Assembly (NCBI GenBank): GCA_963739995.1
Contig: CAVUCH010000009.1
Location: 1 to 64,000 of the forward strand
Direction of reading: 5' to 3'
Length of the DNA: 64,000 nt
DNA from: CAVUCH01 sp963739995
GTDB taxonomy: Bacteria; Acidobacteriota; Vicinamibacteria; Vicinamibacterales; JAENWD01
In this document: one piece after another, positions 8,738-17,138 of the stretch
How positions within the stretch are numbered: position 1 is the stretch's first letter
Layout: every line of letters begins with the position of its first letter
Program-made: the position numbers and the translations under genes
Notes under the pieces: generated by a model
Seen by the model: the letters and a program-made list of their open reading frames with translations, nothing else
Databases searched by the model: none
Told to the model about the DNA's origin: nothing

Positions 8738-10132
8738 TCAGACGAGCGGCGGTCCGGCGACACGCTTGACGAACTCACCGCGGCCGACGCGCCCTTTGAA
8801 CTCTCCGCCATCCACGATGACCTCGCCCCGCGAGAGAACCACGGCGGGCGCGCCGGTGACAACGCGGCCTTCGTACGGGTTGTAGTCCACACGCATGTGA
8901 TGCGTCGTCACCGAGAGCGTCGCCTGCTTTGCCGGGTCCCACACCACCAGGTCGCCGTCCGAGCCCACGGCGATGGTGCCCTTGCGGGGCCAGAGGCCGA
9001 ACATCTTTGCCGGGTTCGTCGAGACGAGCTCCACGAACCGGTGGATGTTGATGCGCCGCGCACGGACCCCTTCCCAGATCAACAGCAGCCGCGTTTCGAT
9101 TCCGGGGGCGCCGTTCGGAATCCGTGAGAAGTCGTCGGCGCCGAGCTGCTTCTGCGGCGGCTCGTTCATGCAGAACGGGCAATGGTCGGTCGAGACCACC
9201 TGGAGATCGTTACGAAGCAACCCCTTCCACAACACGTCCTGGTGCCACTTCTCCCGGAGTGGGGGCGACATCACGTACTTGGCGCCCTCGAATCCCTCGC
9301 GCTCGTAGTCGTCGTACGAGAGGAACAGGTATTGCGGGCAGGTTTCGGCGTACGCCGGGATGCCCATGTCGCGCGCCTGCTTCACCTTCTCGAGCGCGTC
9401 AGCACAGGAGAGGTGGACGATGTAGACCGGGACGCCCGCCATCTCGGCGAGTGCGATCGCCCGGGCCGTGGCTTCACCCTCGGCGCGCGTCGGCCGCGTG
9501 AGCGCGTGGTATTTCGGTGCCTTCTCGCCCCTGCGCAGCGCCTGCTGCACCAGCGTGTCGATGACCCCCCCGTTCTCGGCGTGCATGCAGATCAGCCCGC
9601 CATTCTCGCGCGTCTTCAACATCGCCTTGAAGATGGTGGCGTCGTCCACCATGAAGACGCCCGGGTAGGCCATGAACAGCTTGAAGGACGTGATCCCGTC
9701 GTGGCGGACCATGCGGTCCATGTCGATCGCCACCTGGTCGCTCAGCTCGCGGACGATCATATGGAAGGCATAGTCGATGACCGACTTGCCCTCGGCCCGT
9801 TGCCGCCAGGCGTCGAGCGCGGGATACAGACCCCCGCCGAAGTCCTGGATCGCGAAGTCGATGAGGGTCGTCGTCCCGCCGTGCGCCGCGGCAACGGTGC
9901 CGGACTCGAAGTCGTCGGCCGACCGCGTCCCGCCGAACGGCATGTCGAGGTGCGTGTGCACGTCGATGCCGCCCGGCATCACCAGCATGCCGGACGCGTC
10001 CACCACGGTGTCGGCGGGCAGGCTCAGGCCGCTGCCGATCAAAGTGATCACGCCCTTGTCGATATAGAGATCGCCGGCGTAGTGATCCGCGGCGGTGACG
10101 ATCGTGCCGTTCTTCACCAGGGTCGTGGACAT
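8738..10132 (-). CDS. hydA: Dihydropyrimidinase (D-hydantoinase)
   Basis: 464 residues, the usual length. The amidohydrolase binuclear metal site is complete: His59 and His61 (DVHTH), carboxylatable Lys151 (SFKLFM), His184 (CMHAEN), His240 (VHLSC) and Asp316 (STDHCPF). It opens dihydrouracil or dihydrothymine to N-carbamoyl-beta-alanine or N-carbamoyl-beta-aminoisobutyrate in the cytoplasm. The gene starts 24 nt after preA and is followed by the permease. Alternative: a hydantoinase or phenylhydantoinase; the preA and amidohydrolase neighbours argue for the pyrimidine role. Confidence 0.93.
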   Translation of the reverse strand: MSTTLVKNGTIVTAADHYAGDLYIDKGVITLIGSGLSLPADTVVDASGMLVMPGGIDVHTHLDMPFGGTRSADDFESGTVAAAHGGTTTLIDFAIQDFGGGLYPALDAWRQRAEGKSVIDYAFHMIVRELSDQVAIDMDRMVRHDGITSFKLFMAYPGVFMVDDATIFKAMLKTRENGGLICMHAENGGVIDTLVQQALRRGEKAPKYHALTRPTRAEGEATARAIALAEMAGVPVYIVHLSCADALEKVKQARDMGIPAYAETCPQYLFLSYDDYEREGFEGAKYVMSPPLREKWHQDVLWKGLLRNDLQVVSTDHCPFCMNEPPQKQLGADDFSRIPNGAPGIETRLLLIWEGVRARRINIHRFVELVSTNPAKMFGLWPRKGTIAVGSDGDLVVWDPAKQATLSVTTHHMRVDYNPYEGRVVTGAPAVVLSRGEVIVDGGEFKGRVGRGEFVKRVAGPPLV

Positions 10133-10156
10133 CGTCCCGTGCGCTGTCTCCGTCCG

Positions 10157-11302
10157 TCAGACCTTCTCGTCGACCACGACCGCACCCTCTGCCCGCGCGT
10201 AGCCTTCCTGCGCGTCGTATCCGCCCTGGTAGCCGGACTGGTCGGGCCTGCGGATCCGGGACTGTGCGACCACACGATCGCGGAGCAGCCCGCGAAAGTC
10301 CTCGAGGCCTGCCCACCCACGGCCGGCGTGCCGCTCCAGGAATGCCTGGTAGCCGGACGTCAGGCGCCTGATGACCGTGCGTCCAACCGCCTGGTCGAGC
10401 ATCGCTGCCGTGCACACCTGGACGGTGCCGCATCCGAGCAGGAAATAGTTGAGCGCGTGCGCGAAGTCGCTGATGCCACCAATCCCGGAGAACGCCTTCT
10501 CAGGGAAGGCGCGCGTGAGCTGCGCCATCTTCGCGAGCGACAGGGGCAGGATGGCGGGGCCGCCCATCCCGCCGCTCGACACGAAGCCGTCTACGTGCAT
10601 CTCGAACTCGAGCGTTTCGGGATCGACGAGCGGGAGTGACGGGAAGGTGTTCGACGATGTGACGGCGTCCCCGCCGCCGCGAAACACCGCGCCGGCCTCT
10701 TCGGCGATGTCGCTGGTCGCCGGCGTCAGCTTCGCCCAGACGGGGACCGTCGCCACCTCCTTCACGACCTGGGTGACGAAGGAGCACATCGCGTGGTCCT
10801 TGCCGATGTTCGAGCCCATGTCGGGCCGATCCATGTGCGGGCACGAGAGGTTCAACTCGAGGCCGTCGGCACCCGCGTCCTGGCAGGCAGTGGCGAGCGT
10901 CCGCCAGTGATCCAGCTCGGTATCGCTGCCTGAGCCTGCCATGATCGATGCGATCAGCACCTTGTGCGGGAACGCCGTCTTGATGCGCCTGATTCGCGGC
11001 AGCCACCAGTCGAGCGGCTTGTCAGAAATGAGCTCCCAGTTCCACGACGAGTGCAGCACGCCCGTGCGGCCGCGGTTCATCGAGAGCGTGGAGGACTCGG
11101 GGTTGTGGCGGAGGAACTTCGTCTTCGGGCCGGCGACGTTCACGACCGGATGCATCCCGATCGTTTTCGTCACGACACCGCCCCAGCCAGCCTCGAACGC
11201 GTGGAGGATGTTCGACTCGGACTCGGTCGGGGGCGCGGATGCCAGCATGAAGGGATTCTCGAACCGAATACCCGTGAACGACACCGACAGGTCGATGCGC
11301 AT
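10157..11302 (-). CDS. preA: Dihydropyrimidine dehydrogenase PreA-like subunit lacking the ferredoxin domain
   Basis: 381 residues from ATG 11302, preceded by a strong AGGAGGA ribosome-binding site. FMN TIM-barrel of the DHOD/DPD family: FENPFMLASAPPT, GGVVTKTIG, and the active-site loop ELNLSCPHMD with Asn151 and catalytic Cys154, then GIGGISDF for phosphate binding. PreA proteins normally continue with two CxxCxxC 4Fe-4S motifs that take electrons from PreT. Here the chain ends with a Gln/Gly/Tyr-rich tail and no such cysteines, and no preT gene is in the window. The reaction should be reduction of uracil or thymine (or the reverse), with an unknown electron donor. A TATCCT -10-like box lies on the minus strand at 11334-11339. 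Confidence 0.88.
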   Translation of the reverse strand: MRIDLSVSFTGIRFENPFMLASAPPTESESNILHAFEAGWGGVVTKTIGMHPVVNVAGPKTKFLRHNPESSTLSMNRGRTGVLHSSWNWELISDKPLDWWLPRIRRIKTAFPHKVLIASIMAGSGSDTELDHWRTLATACQDAGADGLELNLSCPHMDRPDMGSNIGKDHAMCSFVTQVVKEVATVPVWAKLTPATSDIAEEAGAVFRGGGDAVTSSNTFPSLPLVDPETLEFEMHVDGFVSSGGMGGPAILPLSLAKMAQLTRAFPEKAFSGIGGISDFAHALNYFLLGCGTVQVCTAAMLDQAVGRTVIRRLTSGYQAFLERHAGRGWAGLEDFRGLLRDRVVAQSRIRRPDQSGYQGGYDAQEGYARAEGAVVVDEKV

Positions 11303-11374
11303 ATGTCCTCCTGCGCCAAGGCCTTTGCCGGCGAGGATAGCAGATTGGCGGGGGGCCGGCGGCACGCCGAGCTG

Positions 11375-11607
<233 letters not shown>

Positions 11608-11622
11608 AACGCGTCAGCGTTT

Positions 11623-12492
11623 TCACGGCGCGACCAGCGCGCCGTACGCCTCCGGCCGCCTGTCGCGGTAGAACTGCCACACGGATCGGACTTCCTCGAT
11701 CATGTCCAGATTGAGATCCGCGACGAGGACGTGATCCTGGTCGCGCGGCGATTCCGCGACCGTCTGGCCGCGCGGATCGCAGAAGTAGCTCGTGCCGTAG
11801 AACTCGCCGATGTTCCACGGCGCCTCGAGGCCCACGCGATTGATCGCGCCGACGAAGTAGCCGTTCGCCACCGCGAGCGCCGGCTGCTCGAGCTTCCACA
11901 GGTATTCAGAGAGGCCGGCGACGGTGGCCGACGGGTTGAAGACGATCTCAGCGCCGTTCAGTCCCAGGGCGCGCGCGCCTTCGGGGAAGTGGCGGTCGTA
12001 GCAGATATAGACACCGATCCGGCCCACGGCAGTTTCGAACACCGGGTATCCGAGGTTGCCGGGCCGGAAGTAGAACTTCTCCCAGAATCCCGGCTTGCAG
12101 TGCGGGATGTGCGTCTTGCGGTACTTCCCGAGGAAGCGCCCGTCCGCATCGATCACCGCCGCCGTGTTGTAGTAGACGCCCGGCTGTTCTTCCTCGTAGA
12201 TCGGGACGACGAGCACCATCCCGTGCGTCCGCGCGACGTCGCACATGAGGCGCACCGTCGGGCCGTCTGGCACGCGCTCGGTCAGCTGATACCAGCGCGT
12301 CTCCTGCTCGGCGCAGAAGTAGGGACCGTAGAAGAGCTCCTGCAGGCACAGGGCCTTCGACCCGAGACGTGCGGCTTCCTCGATCAATACCAGGTGCCGA
12401 TCGATCATCGCCTTCTTGATGTCAGAAAGCGGCGCGTCCGGACCGAGCACGTTGCGTGCCTGAATCAGGCCGCAGCGAACGTTGCGAGGCAT
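11623..12492 (-). CDS. Beta-ureidopropionase / N-carbamoyl-beta-alanine amidohydrolase (nitrilase superfamily)
   Basis: 289 residues from ATG 12492, with GGAGGA upstream. Nitrilase-fold triad: Glu52 (LQELFYG), Lys126 (KYRKTHIP) and Cys164 (YICYDRHFPEG). The PHCKPGFWEKFYFRPG segment and overall length match the beta-ureidopropionase branch. It hydrolyses N-carbamoyl-beta-alanine to beta-alanine, CO2 and ammonia. First gene of the pyrimidine operon; a CATACT -10-like box lies at 12508-12525 on the minus strand. Alternative: an N-carbamoylputrescine or other carbamoyl amidase, less likely next to hydA and preA. Confidence 0.9.
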   Translation of the reverse strand: MPRNVRCGLIQARNVLGPDAPLSDIKKAMIDRHLVLIEEAARLGSKALCLQELFYGPYFCAEQETRWYQLTERVPDGPTVRLMCDVARTHGMVLVVPIYEEEQPGVYYNTAAVIDADGRFLGKYRKTHIPHCKPGFWEKFYFRPGNLGYPVFETAVGRIGVYICYDRHFPEGARALGLNGAEIVFNPSATVAGLSEYLWKLEQPALAVANGYFVGAINRVGLEAPWNIGEFYGTSYFCDPRGQTVAESPRDQDHVLVADLNLDMIEEVRSVWQFYRDRRPEAYGALVAP

Positions 12493-12554
12493 GGGTGGCG
12501 TCCTCCGGGTGCGGCGCAGTATGGCATGAGTGCAAGATGCAGGTCTGAAAGCTG

Positions 12555-12642
12555 GAAGCCCTGCCCCACATGCGACAGATGTGAGGCTGTGCGGGTGGTG
12601 CGCTCCGAGCCGTGAGTCGTGGGGCAGGGCTTCAGCCCTGCA
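12555..12642. repeat. REP-like palindromic pair
   Basis: A 15-bp perfect inverted repeat, GAAGCCCTGCCCCAC at 12555-12569 and GTGGGGCAGGGCTTC at 12619-12633. The right copy continues into its own hairpin (GCAGGGCT-TC-AGCCCTGC, ending 12642). The same core occurs inside uvrC at 47627-47650. The arrangement resembles paired REP sequences and lies between two minus-strand genes. Confidence 0.8.
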
Positions 12643-12655
12643 ACACATAAGGTCA

Positions 12656-13130
12656 TCACATCAGCCCGCTGTCCACGATCTCCTGCCAGGAGAACCGCGC
12701 CGCGCGGGCAAAGCCGCCGACGTAACGCGCGTCCTCCGGCATGAACCGGAAGAGGAGAAAGTCTCCGAGCTCGAATCGCATCTGTGCGTCGGGGAAGCGC
12801 TCGATGTAGGCCTCCGCCGTGTCGAGGTAGTCCGCCTGGGTCGGCTGGCGCAGCACCGACGCGGTGCCCGTGAGCGTGACGCGTTGCAGCCGCTGCGGAT
12901 CTCCTTCGGAGCGCGTCGGGTTCGGTGATCGCCAGCGAACCGCGGGGGTGCGCGAGGAGATTGCGCGTGTGCTGCGCGAGTTGGCTGACGTGCAAGAACA
13001 GCGCGCCGCCACGACGGCTCGAGGGCGTACGCGACCATCGAGGCGAGCGGTTCGCCGGCGTCGACGTCGCCAGCGCAGCCCACCGCTGCGTGCGGATGAG
13101 GGTTGCGGCTTCGCGAGAGATGGCGGACAT
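12656..13130 (-). pseudogene. HugZ-like pyridoxamine-phosphate-oxidase-fold protein, three frame breaks
   Basis: Pieces of one protein lie in successive order in different frames: MSAISREAATLIRTQRWAALAT (start 13130), then DAGEPLASMVAYALEPSW, then GALFLHVSQLAQHTRNLL with SLAITEPDA, then SEGDPQRLQRVTLTGTA through FPDAQMRFELGDFLLFRF to the stop at 12656. Together they match the FMN-binding split-barrel family that includes heme utilisation protein HugZ. Breaks fall near 13068, 13020 and 12920. As written the gene cannot give a full product; it is either a pseudogene or a stretch with several base-calling indels. Confidence 0.75.
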
Positions 13131-13135
13131 GTTCT

Positions 13136-13163
13136 CAGGCTCCGGGCTCCGGGCTCCGGGCTC
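13136..13163. repeat. Heptad array (CGGGCTC words)
   Basis: CAGGCTC followed by three copies of CGGGCTC in exact 7-bp register, immediately 5' of the HugZ-like start codon at 13130. A looser match (CAGCGAT, TCGGGCG) follows. No separate complementary arm was found. Confidence 0.75.
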
Positions 13164-13275
13164 CAGCGATTCGGGCGGCCGCACCCGCGCGAGGCTCCCG
13201 GGCGCTGACGGCAGATATGACGGCGGGTACGGGCCTGTCGCCCTGACACCGGTCGGAGCGACAGGCTTTCGTTCT

Positions 13276-13704
13276 CTACTGCGACAGTCGGGCGGTGAGC
13301 CCGATCTGCACGCCCGCGAGAGCCTTCGACACCGGACAGCCCGTCTTGGCTGCGTCCGCATGGCCCTGGAAGGCTGCGTCATCGAACCCCGGCACGACCG
13401 CTTCGGTGTCGAGATCGATGCGCGTGATCGCGAACCCCTCGCCCTGCTTTTCGAGGTGGACTTTCGCGGTGGTGCGCATCGACTGCGGTGGGTGGCCGGC
13501 CTGCGTCAGGATGCCCGAGAGGGCCATGGAGAAGCAGCCCGCGTGCGCGGCGCCGATCAGTTCCTCCGGGTTCGTCCCCGCGCCGTCCCCGAAACGGGAG
13601 CGGAAGTCGTATGCGCCGTCGAAGGCGCCCGCTGCCGACCGCATGTGACCGGACCCTTCCATCAGAGTGCCTTGCCATTCGGCGGTTGCCTGTCGTGCTG
13701 CCAT
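13276..13704 (-). CDS. osmC: OsmC-family peroxiredoxin
   Basis: 142 residues. ATG 13704 chosen because AGGAG lies about 9 nt upstream; an in-frame Met seven codons earlier lacks one. Redox cysteines are Cys57 in AAHAGCFSMAL and Cys123 in AAKTGCPVSKAL, the OsmC pattern, with TNPEELIGAAHAG preceding the first. It reduces organic hydroperoxides in the cytoplasm. Adjacent to the divergent PVC-type gene. OsmC rather than Ohr is preferred from the overall sequence; both share the chemistry. Confidence 0.92.
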   Translation of the reverse strand: MAARQATAEWQGTLMEGSGHMRSAAGAFDGAYDFRSRFGDGAGTNPEELIGAAHAGCFSMALSGILTQAGHPPQSMRTTAKVHLEKQGEGFAITRIDLDTEAVVPGFDDAAFQGHADAAKTGCPVSKALAGVQIGLTARLSQ

Positions 13705-13789
13705 AAATAGTGCTCCTTTGAACATCGTTGAGGTGGCGACGCGAGCGCGCGTCTGGTGCTGCTATATTCTCCCCGTTCCGGGAGGTCCG

Positions 13790-16700
13790 ATGCCAGTTCG
13801 CCGCCTGCGCGCCGCCTGCATCGCGTCCAGCATGTTGTCATCGACGCTCGCGGCGTTCGTCCGGCGGCCGCGACCACTGCCGAGCCCGGCGGGCCCGCCG
13901 TACTCGCCCGCGGACTCGATGAGGACGATGGAGATCGAACAGGGCTTCCGGCTGGAGCTGGTGGTCAGCGAGCCGGACGTGCAGAGCCCCGTCGCCTGGA
14001 CTTCGACGAGGACGGACGCCTCTTCGTCGTGGAGATGCCAGGATATCCGCTCGACGTCTCGCCGTCCGGCAAGGTGAAGCTGCTCGAGGATCGGGATGGG
14101 GACGGGCGGTTCGACCGCGTCCACGTATTCGCCGACGGCCTCGTGCTGCCGACAGGCGTGATGCGGTGGAAGAAGGGCGTCCTCGTCACCGCGGCGCCCG
14201 ACGTCCTCTACCTCGAAGACACCGACGGCGACGGGCGAGCCGACGTCCGCACGGTCGTGCTCACGGGGTTCGCGCGCAGCAACCCGCAGCACACGGTCAA
14301 CTCGCCGATCTACGGTCTGGATAACTGGGTGTACGTGGCGCATCAGGGTCCGGCTGGCGCGGTGATCTACAAGGATCTCTTCGGCGATCGCGGCAAGCCG
14401 TTGACGTTTCCGGATGCCCCGGACCGACAGCCGGTGGATCCGAAAGACAGCACCGTCCGTTTCCGGCCGGACACGCTCGAGGCCGAAGCGATAGGCGGCG
14501 AGTCGCAGTACGGACACTCGTTCGACGCATACGGCCGCTATTTCGGCAACGACAACTCGCACCACCTGTGGCATGAGGTCATCGGCGCGCGGTACCTGCA
14601 GCGAAACCCGCACCTGCTCGTCCGCCGCGTGATGCACGACGTGCCAGACCACGGTGCAGCGGCGCAGGTGTTTCCGATCACGAAGCGGCCGAACTTCGAG
14701 TTGTTGACGGAGGCGGGGGAGTTCACCTCGGCGTGCGCTCCGACGCTGTACCTGGGAGGTGCCTTCGGCGGAGAGTACGAAGGATCCGTTTTCGAGGCGG
14801 AGCCCGTGCACAACCTGGTGCACCGCGACGTGCTGGCGCAGGCCGGGCCGACGTTCACGGCGCGGCGCGGGAAGCCGGATCGCGAGTTCCTTGCGGCCGG
14901 CGACGCCTGGTTCCGGCCCGTCTACTTCTACGTGGGTCCGGACGCCGCGCTTTACGTCGTCGATTACTACCGGGCCCGCATCGAGCATCCCGAGTGGACC
15001 GCGAGCGACACGCAGCGGGATCCGAGCTCGATGTATGCGGGCCAGGATCGGGGACGCATCTACCGCGTCGTGCGCGATACGGCTGGTGCCGGATCGCGGG
15101 GCCGTCCGGCTCTGAGCTCCGTCCCGGGCGAGCAGCTGGTGCCCGAGCTATGGAACCCGAATGCCTGGTGGCGGCGCACGGCACAGCGCCTGCTCGTCTC
15201 GCGCGCAGACCGAAGCGTGGTTCCGAGCCTGATGAAGGCGGCGGCTGATGCTCCGACCGGACCGGGCCGGTTGCATGCCATGTGGACGCTGCACGGCCTC
15301 GGCGCGCTCGACGCAGTGACCATCACCCGTGCGCTTGGCGACACCGACCCGGGCGTGCGTGAGAACGCCGTGCTCCTGGCGGAGCAGAACGGATCGATTT
15401 CGGGCCTGGACGCGCGGCTGGCGAGCCTCGCGGCCGACCCCGACCCGCGTGTGCGGTTCCAGGTGCTGGCGACGCTCGGCAGCGTCCACACGCCCACCGC
15501 AACGGCAGCGCACGAGCAGCTGCTGTTCGCGGAGCTCACCGACGAGTGGATGCAGATCGCGGGGCTGAGTGCCGGGTCCGAACGCGCCGCGCGGTACTTC
15601 GAGCGTGCGACTACCGGCGCTGACGCGCTCACGGCAGAGGAGACCGAGGGGCATGCCCGCTTCGTGCGGCAGGTAGCCAGCGTGATCGGTGCGCGACAGC
15701 AGGCACCGGAGATCGCGTCACGTGATTGCCACGGTGGCGGAACCGGCCGGCGCCGCGACGACGGGCGAGGGCGCCTGGTGGCGAGCCGCGGCACTCGAGG
15801 GGTTGGCTGACGGGGGGCGCGGACGGCCGTCGGCGCGGGCGTCCCTGGAGAGCAGCCGCGATCGACTGCTGTGGCTGATGGATAGCCCGTCGGCGCCGGT
15901 TCGGGCGGGCGTGCTGCACCTGCTCGCCATGGTCGATCTCGACGGCAGCGACGCTGCGCGCCAGGCGCTCGTGCGCGCCGAGCGTGTTGCGACGTCGAAG
16001 ACCGGCGACGACATGCGCCGCGCCGATGCCGTGAGCCTCCTGGCGCTCGATCGCGCGACCGACCGCACGGCGCGGCTGCAGGCGCTCGTCGATCCGCGAG
16101 AGCCGGAGGCGGTGCAATCTGCTGCCATCAAGGCGCTGGGGCAGCGGCCGGGGCGGGCCATCGGCACGTTTCTGCTCGGAAAGTGGCCGCAGCTGACGCC
16201 TGCGGCGCGGTCCGACGCCGCTGGAGCGCTGCTGGCGGATGAGTCCCGGACGTGGCTGCTGGTGGACGCGCTCAAATCCGGCGCGGTGCGCCCCTGGGCG
16301 CTCGACTTCCACCAGAAGCGCCAGCTGATCATGAACCGCAGCGAGGAGATCCGCGCAGCTGCTCGCGCGCTGCTCGAGGAGGATCCGCGGCGGCGAGGAC
16401 AGACGGTGACGCGCTACGCTGCCGCGCTGGATATGGCCGGGGATTCGGCACGCGGCGCGCAGGTGTTCGCGGCGGTGTGCGCGGCCTGCCATGCCACCGA
16501 CGGCACGGGCGGCGATCTCGGGCCGGACCTCGCCACCGTGCGCCATCGGCCGCCGCTGCTCCTGCTGGCAGACATCCTGCTGCCCAGTCAGTCGATCGCC
16601 CAGAAGTACGAAACCTACGTCGTCGAGCGTGCCTCGGGGACGACGGAAACGGGCGTGCTCGCGAACCAGACGCCCACGTCCATCACGCTACGGCAGGGCG

Positions 16701-16837
16701 GTACGCAGCAGGTGACCATCCCGCGCGGCGAAATCCGCGCCATGACCGTTTCGCCGCAATCGGCCATGCCGGCCGATCTCGACAAACTGATCACTCCGCA
16801 GCAGATGGCGGACCTCATGGCCTTTCTTCGACGATAA
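13790..16837 (+). CDS. PVC-type heme-binding CxxCH protein (membrane-bound dehydrogenase/HEAT/cytochrome c), two frame breaks
   Basis: About 1015 residues if two single-base breaks are repaired. It starts ATG 13790 after GGGAGG with a signal peptide (RRLRAACIASSMLSSTLAAF). The beta-propeller dehydrogenase domain carries GFRLELVVSEPDV, GRLFVVEMPGYP, DGDGRFDRVHVFADGL and SQYGHSFDAYGRYFGNDN. HEAT-like repeats fill the middle, and a C-terminal cytochrome c domain has CAACH in GAQVFAAVCAACHATDGTGG and ends MADLMAFLRR. Breaks: one base missing in a C run near 13995, and one extra base near 15718. Periplasmic or exported; likely electron-transferring sugar dehydrogenase-type enzyme of unknown substrate. 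A TATATT box sits at 13763-13768. Confidence 0.8.
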
Positions 16838-16938
16838 GCGCTGTAGCCGGGGGCAGTCTCGCTGACTCCGCCGGCCCGGCGCCATACCCGTGGGAGCGCA
16901 GGTAGCGGATGGCCGATCCTTCAGCCTCCCACGATGGA

Positions 16939-17080
16939 TGTGGAGCCGCGAATCAGCCCTACGTGAGAAGTGTGGAGCCCCGACTTCAGTGCCGCGCGAG
17001 GTATGTGGAGCCGGGACTTCAGTAGTCCCGGCGGACAGCGATCGGCTCCTGAATCAATGCTGGAGCCAAGACTTCAGTTC
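16939..17080. repeat. Four copies of a ~33-bp GTGGAGCC...GACTTCAGT element
   Basis: The 301-bp gap before the amylase gene holds TGTGGAGCCG at 16939, TGTGGAGCCC at 16971, TGTGGAGCCG at 17004 and GCTGGAGCCA at 17059. All but the first are followed by a GACTTCAGT core, and the first by AATCAGCCC. The third copy forms its own hairpin (CCGGGACT/AGTCCCGG). Related single copy at 33505-33532. No gene is seen in the gap. Confidence 0.8.
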
Positions 17081-17138
17081 TCGCCCACGGCAATTGACTG
17101 GACGGCCGGTTGGTGAAACAGTAGCGCTCCCAACAGCC

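Noticed and set aside
10157..11302. Loss of the catalytic cysteine in the PreA-like protein
   Set aside because: The loop after the NLSCPH motif differs from eukaryotic DPD, but the catalytic Cys is the one in the N-L-S-C motif, and that is intact (Cys154). Only the ferredoxin domain is missing.
16890..17138. N-terminal extension of the amylase up to 16890
   Set aside because: It translates the repeat-filled gap and precedes a good signal peptide at 17139.
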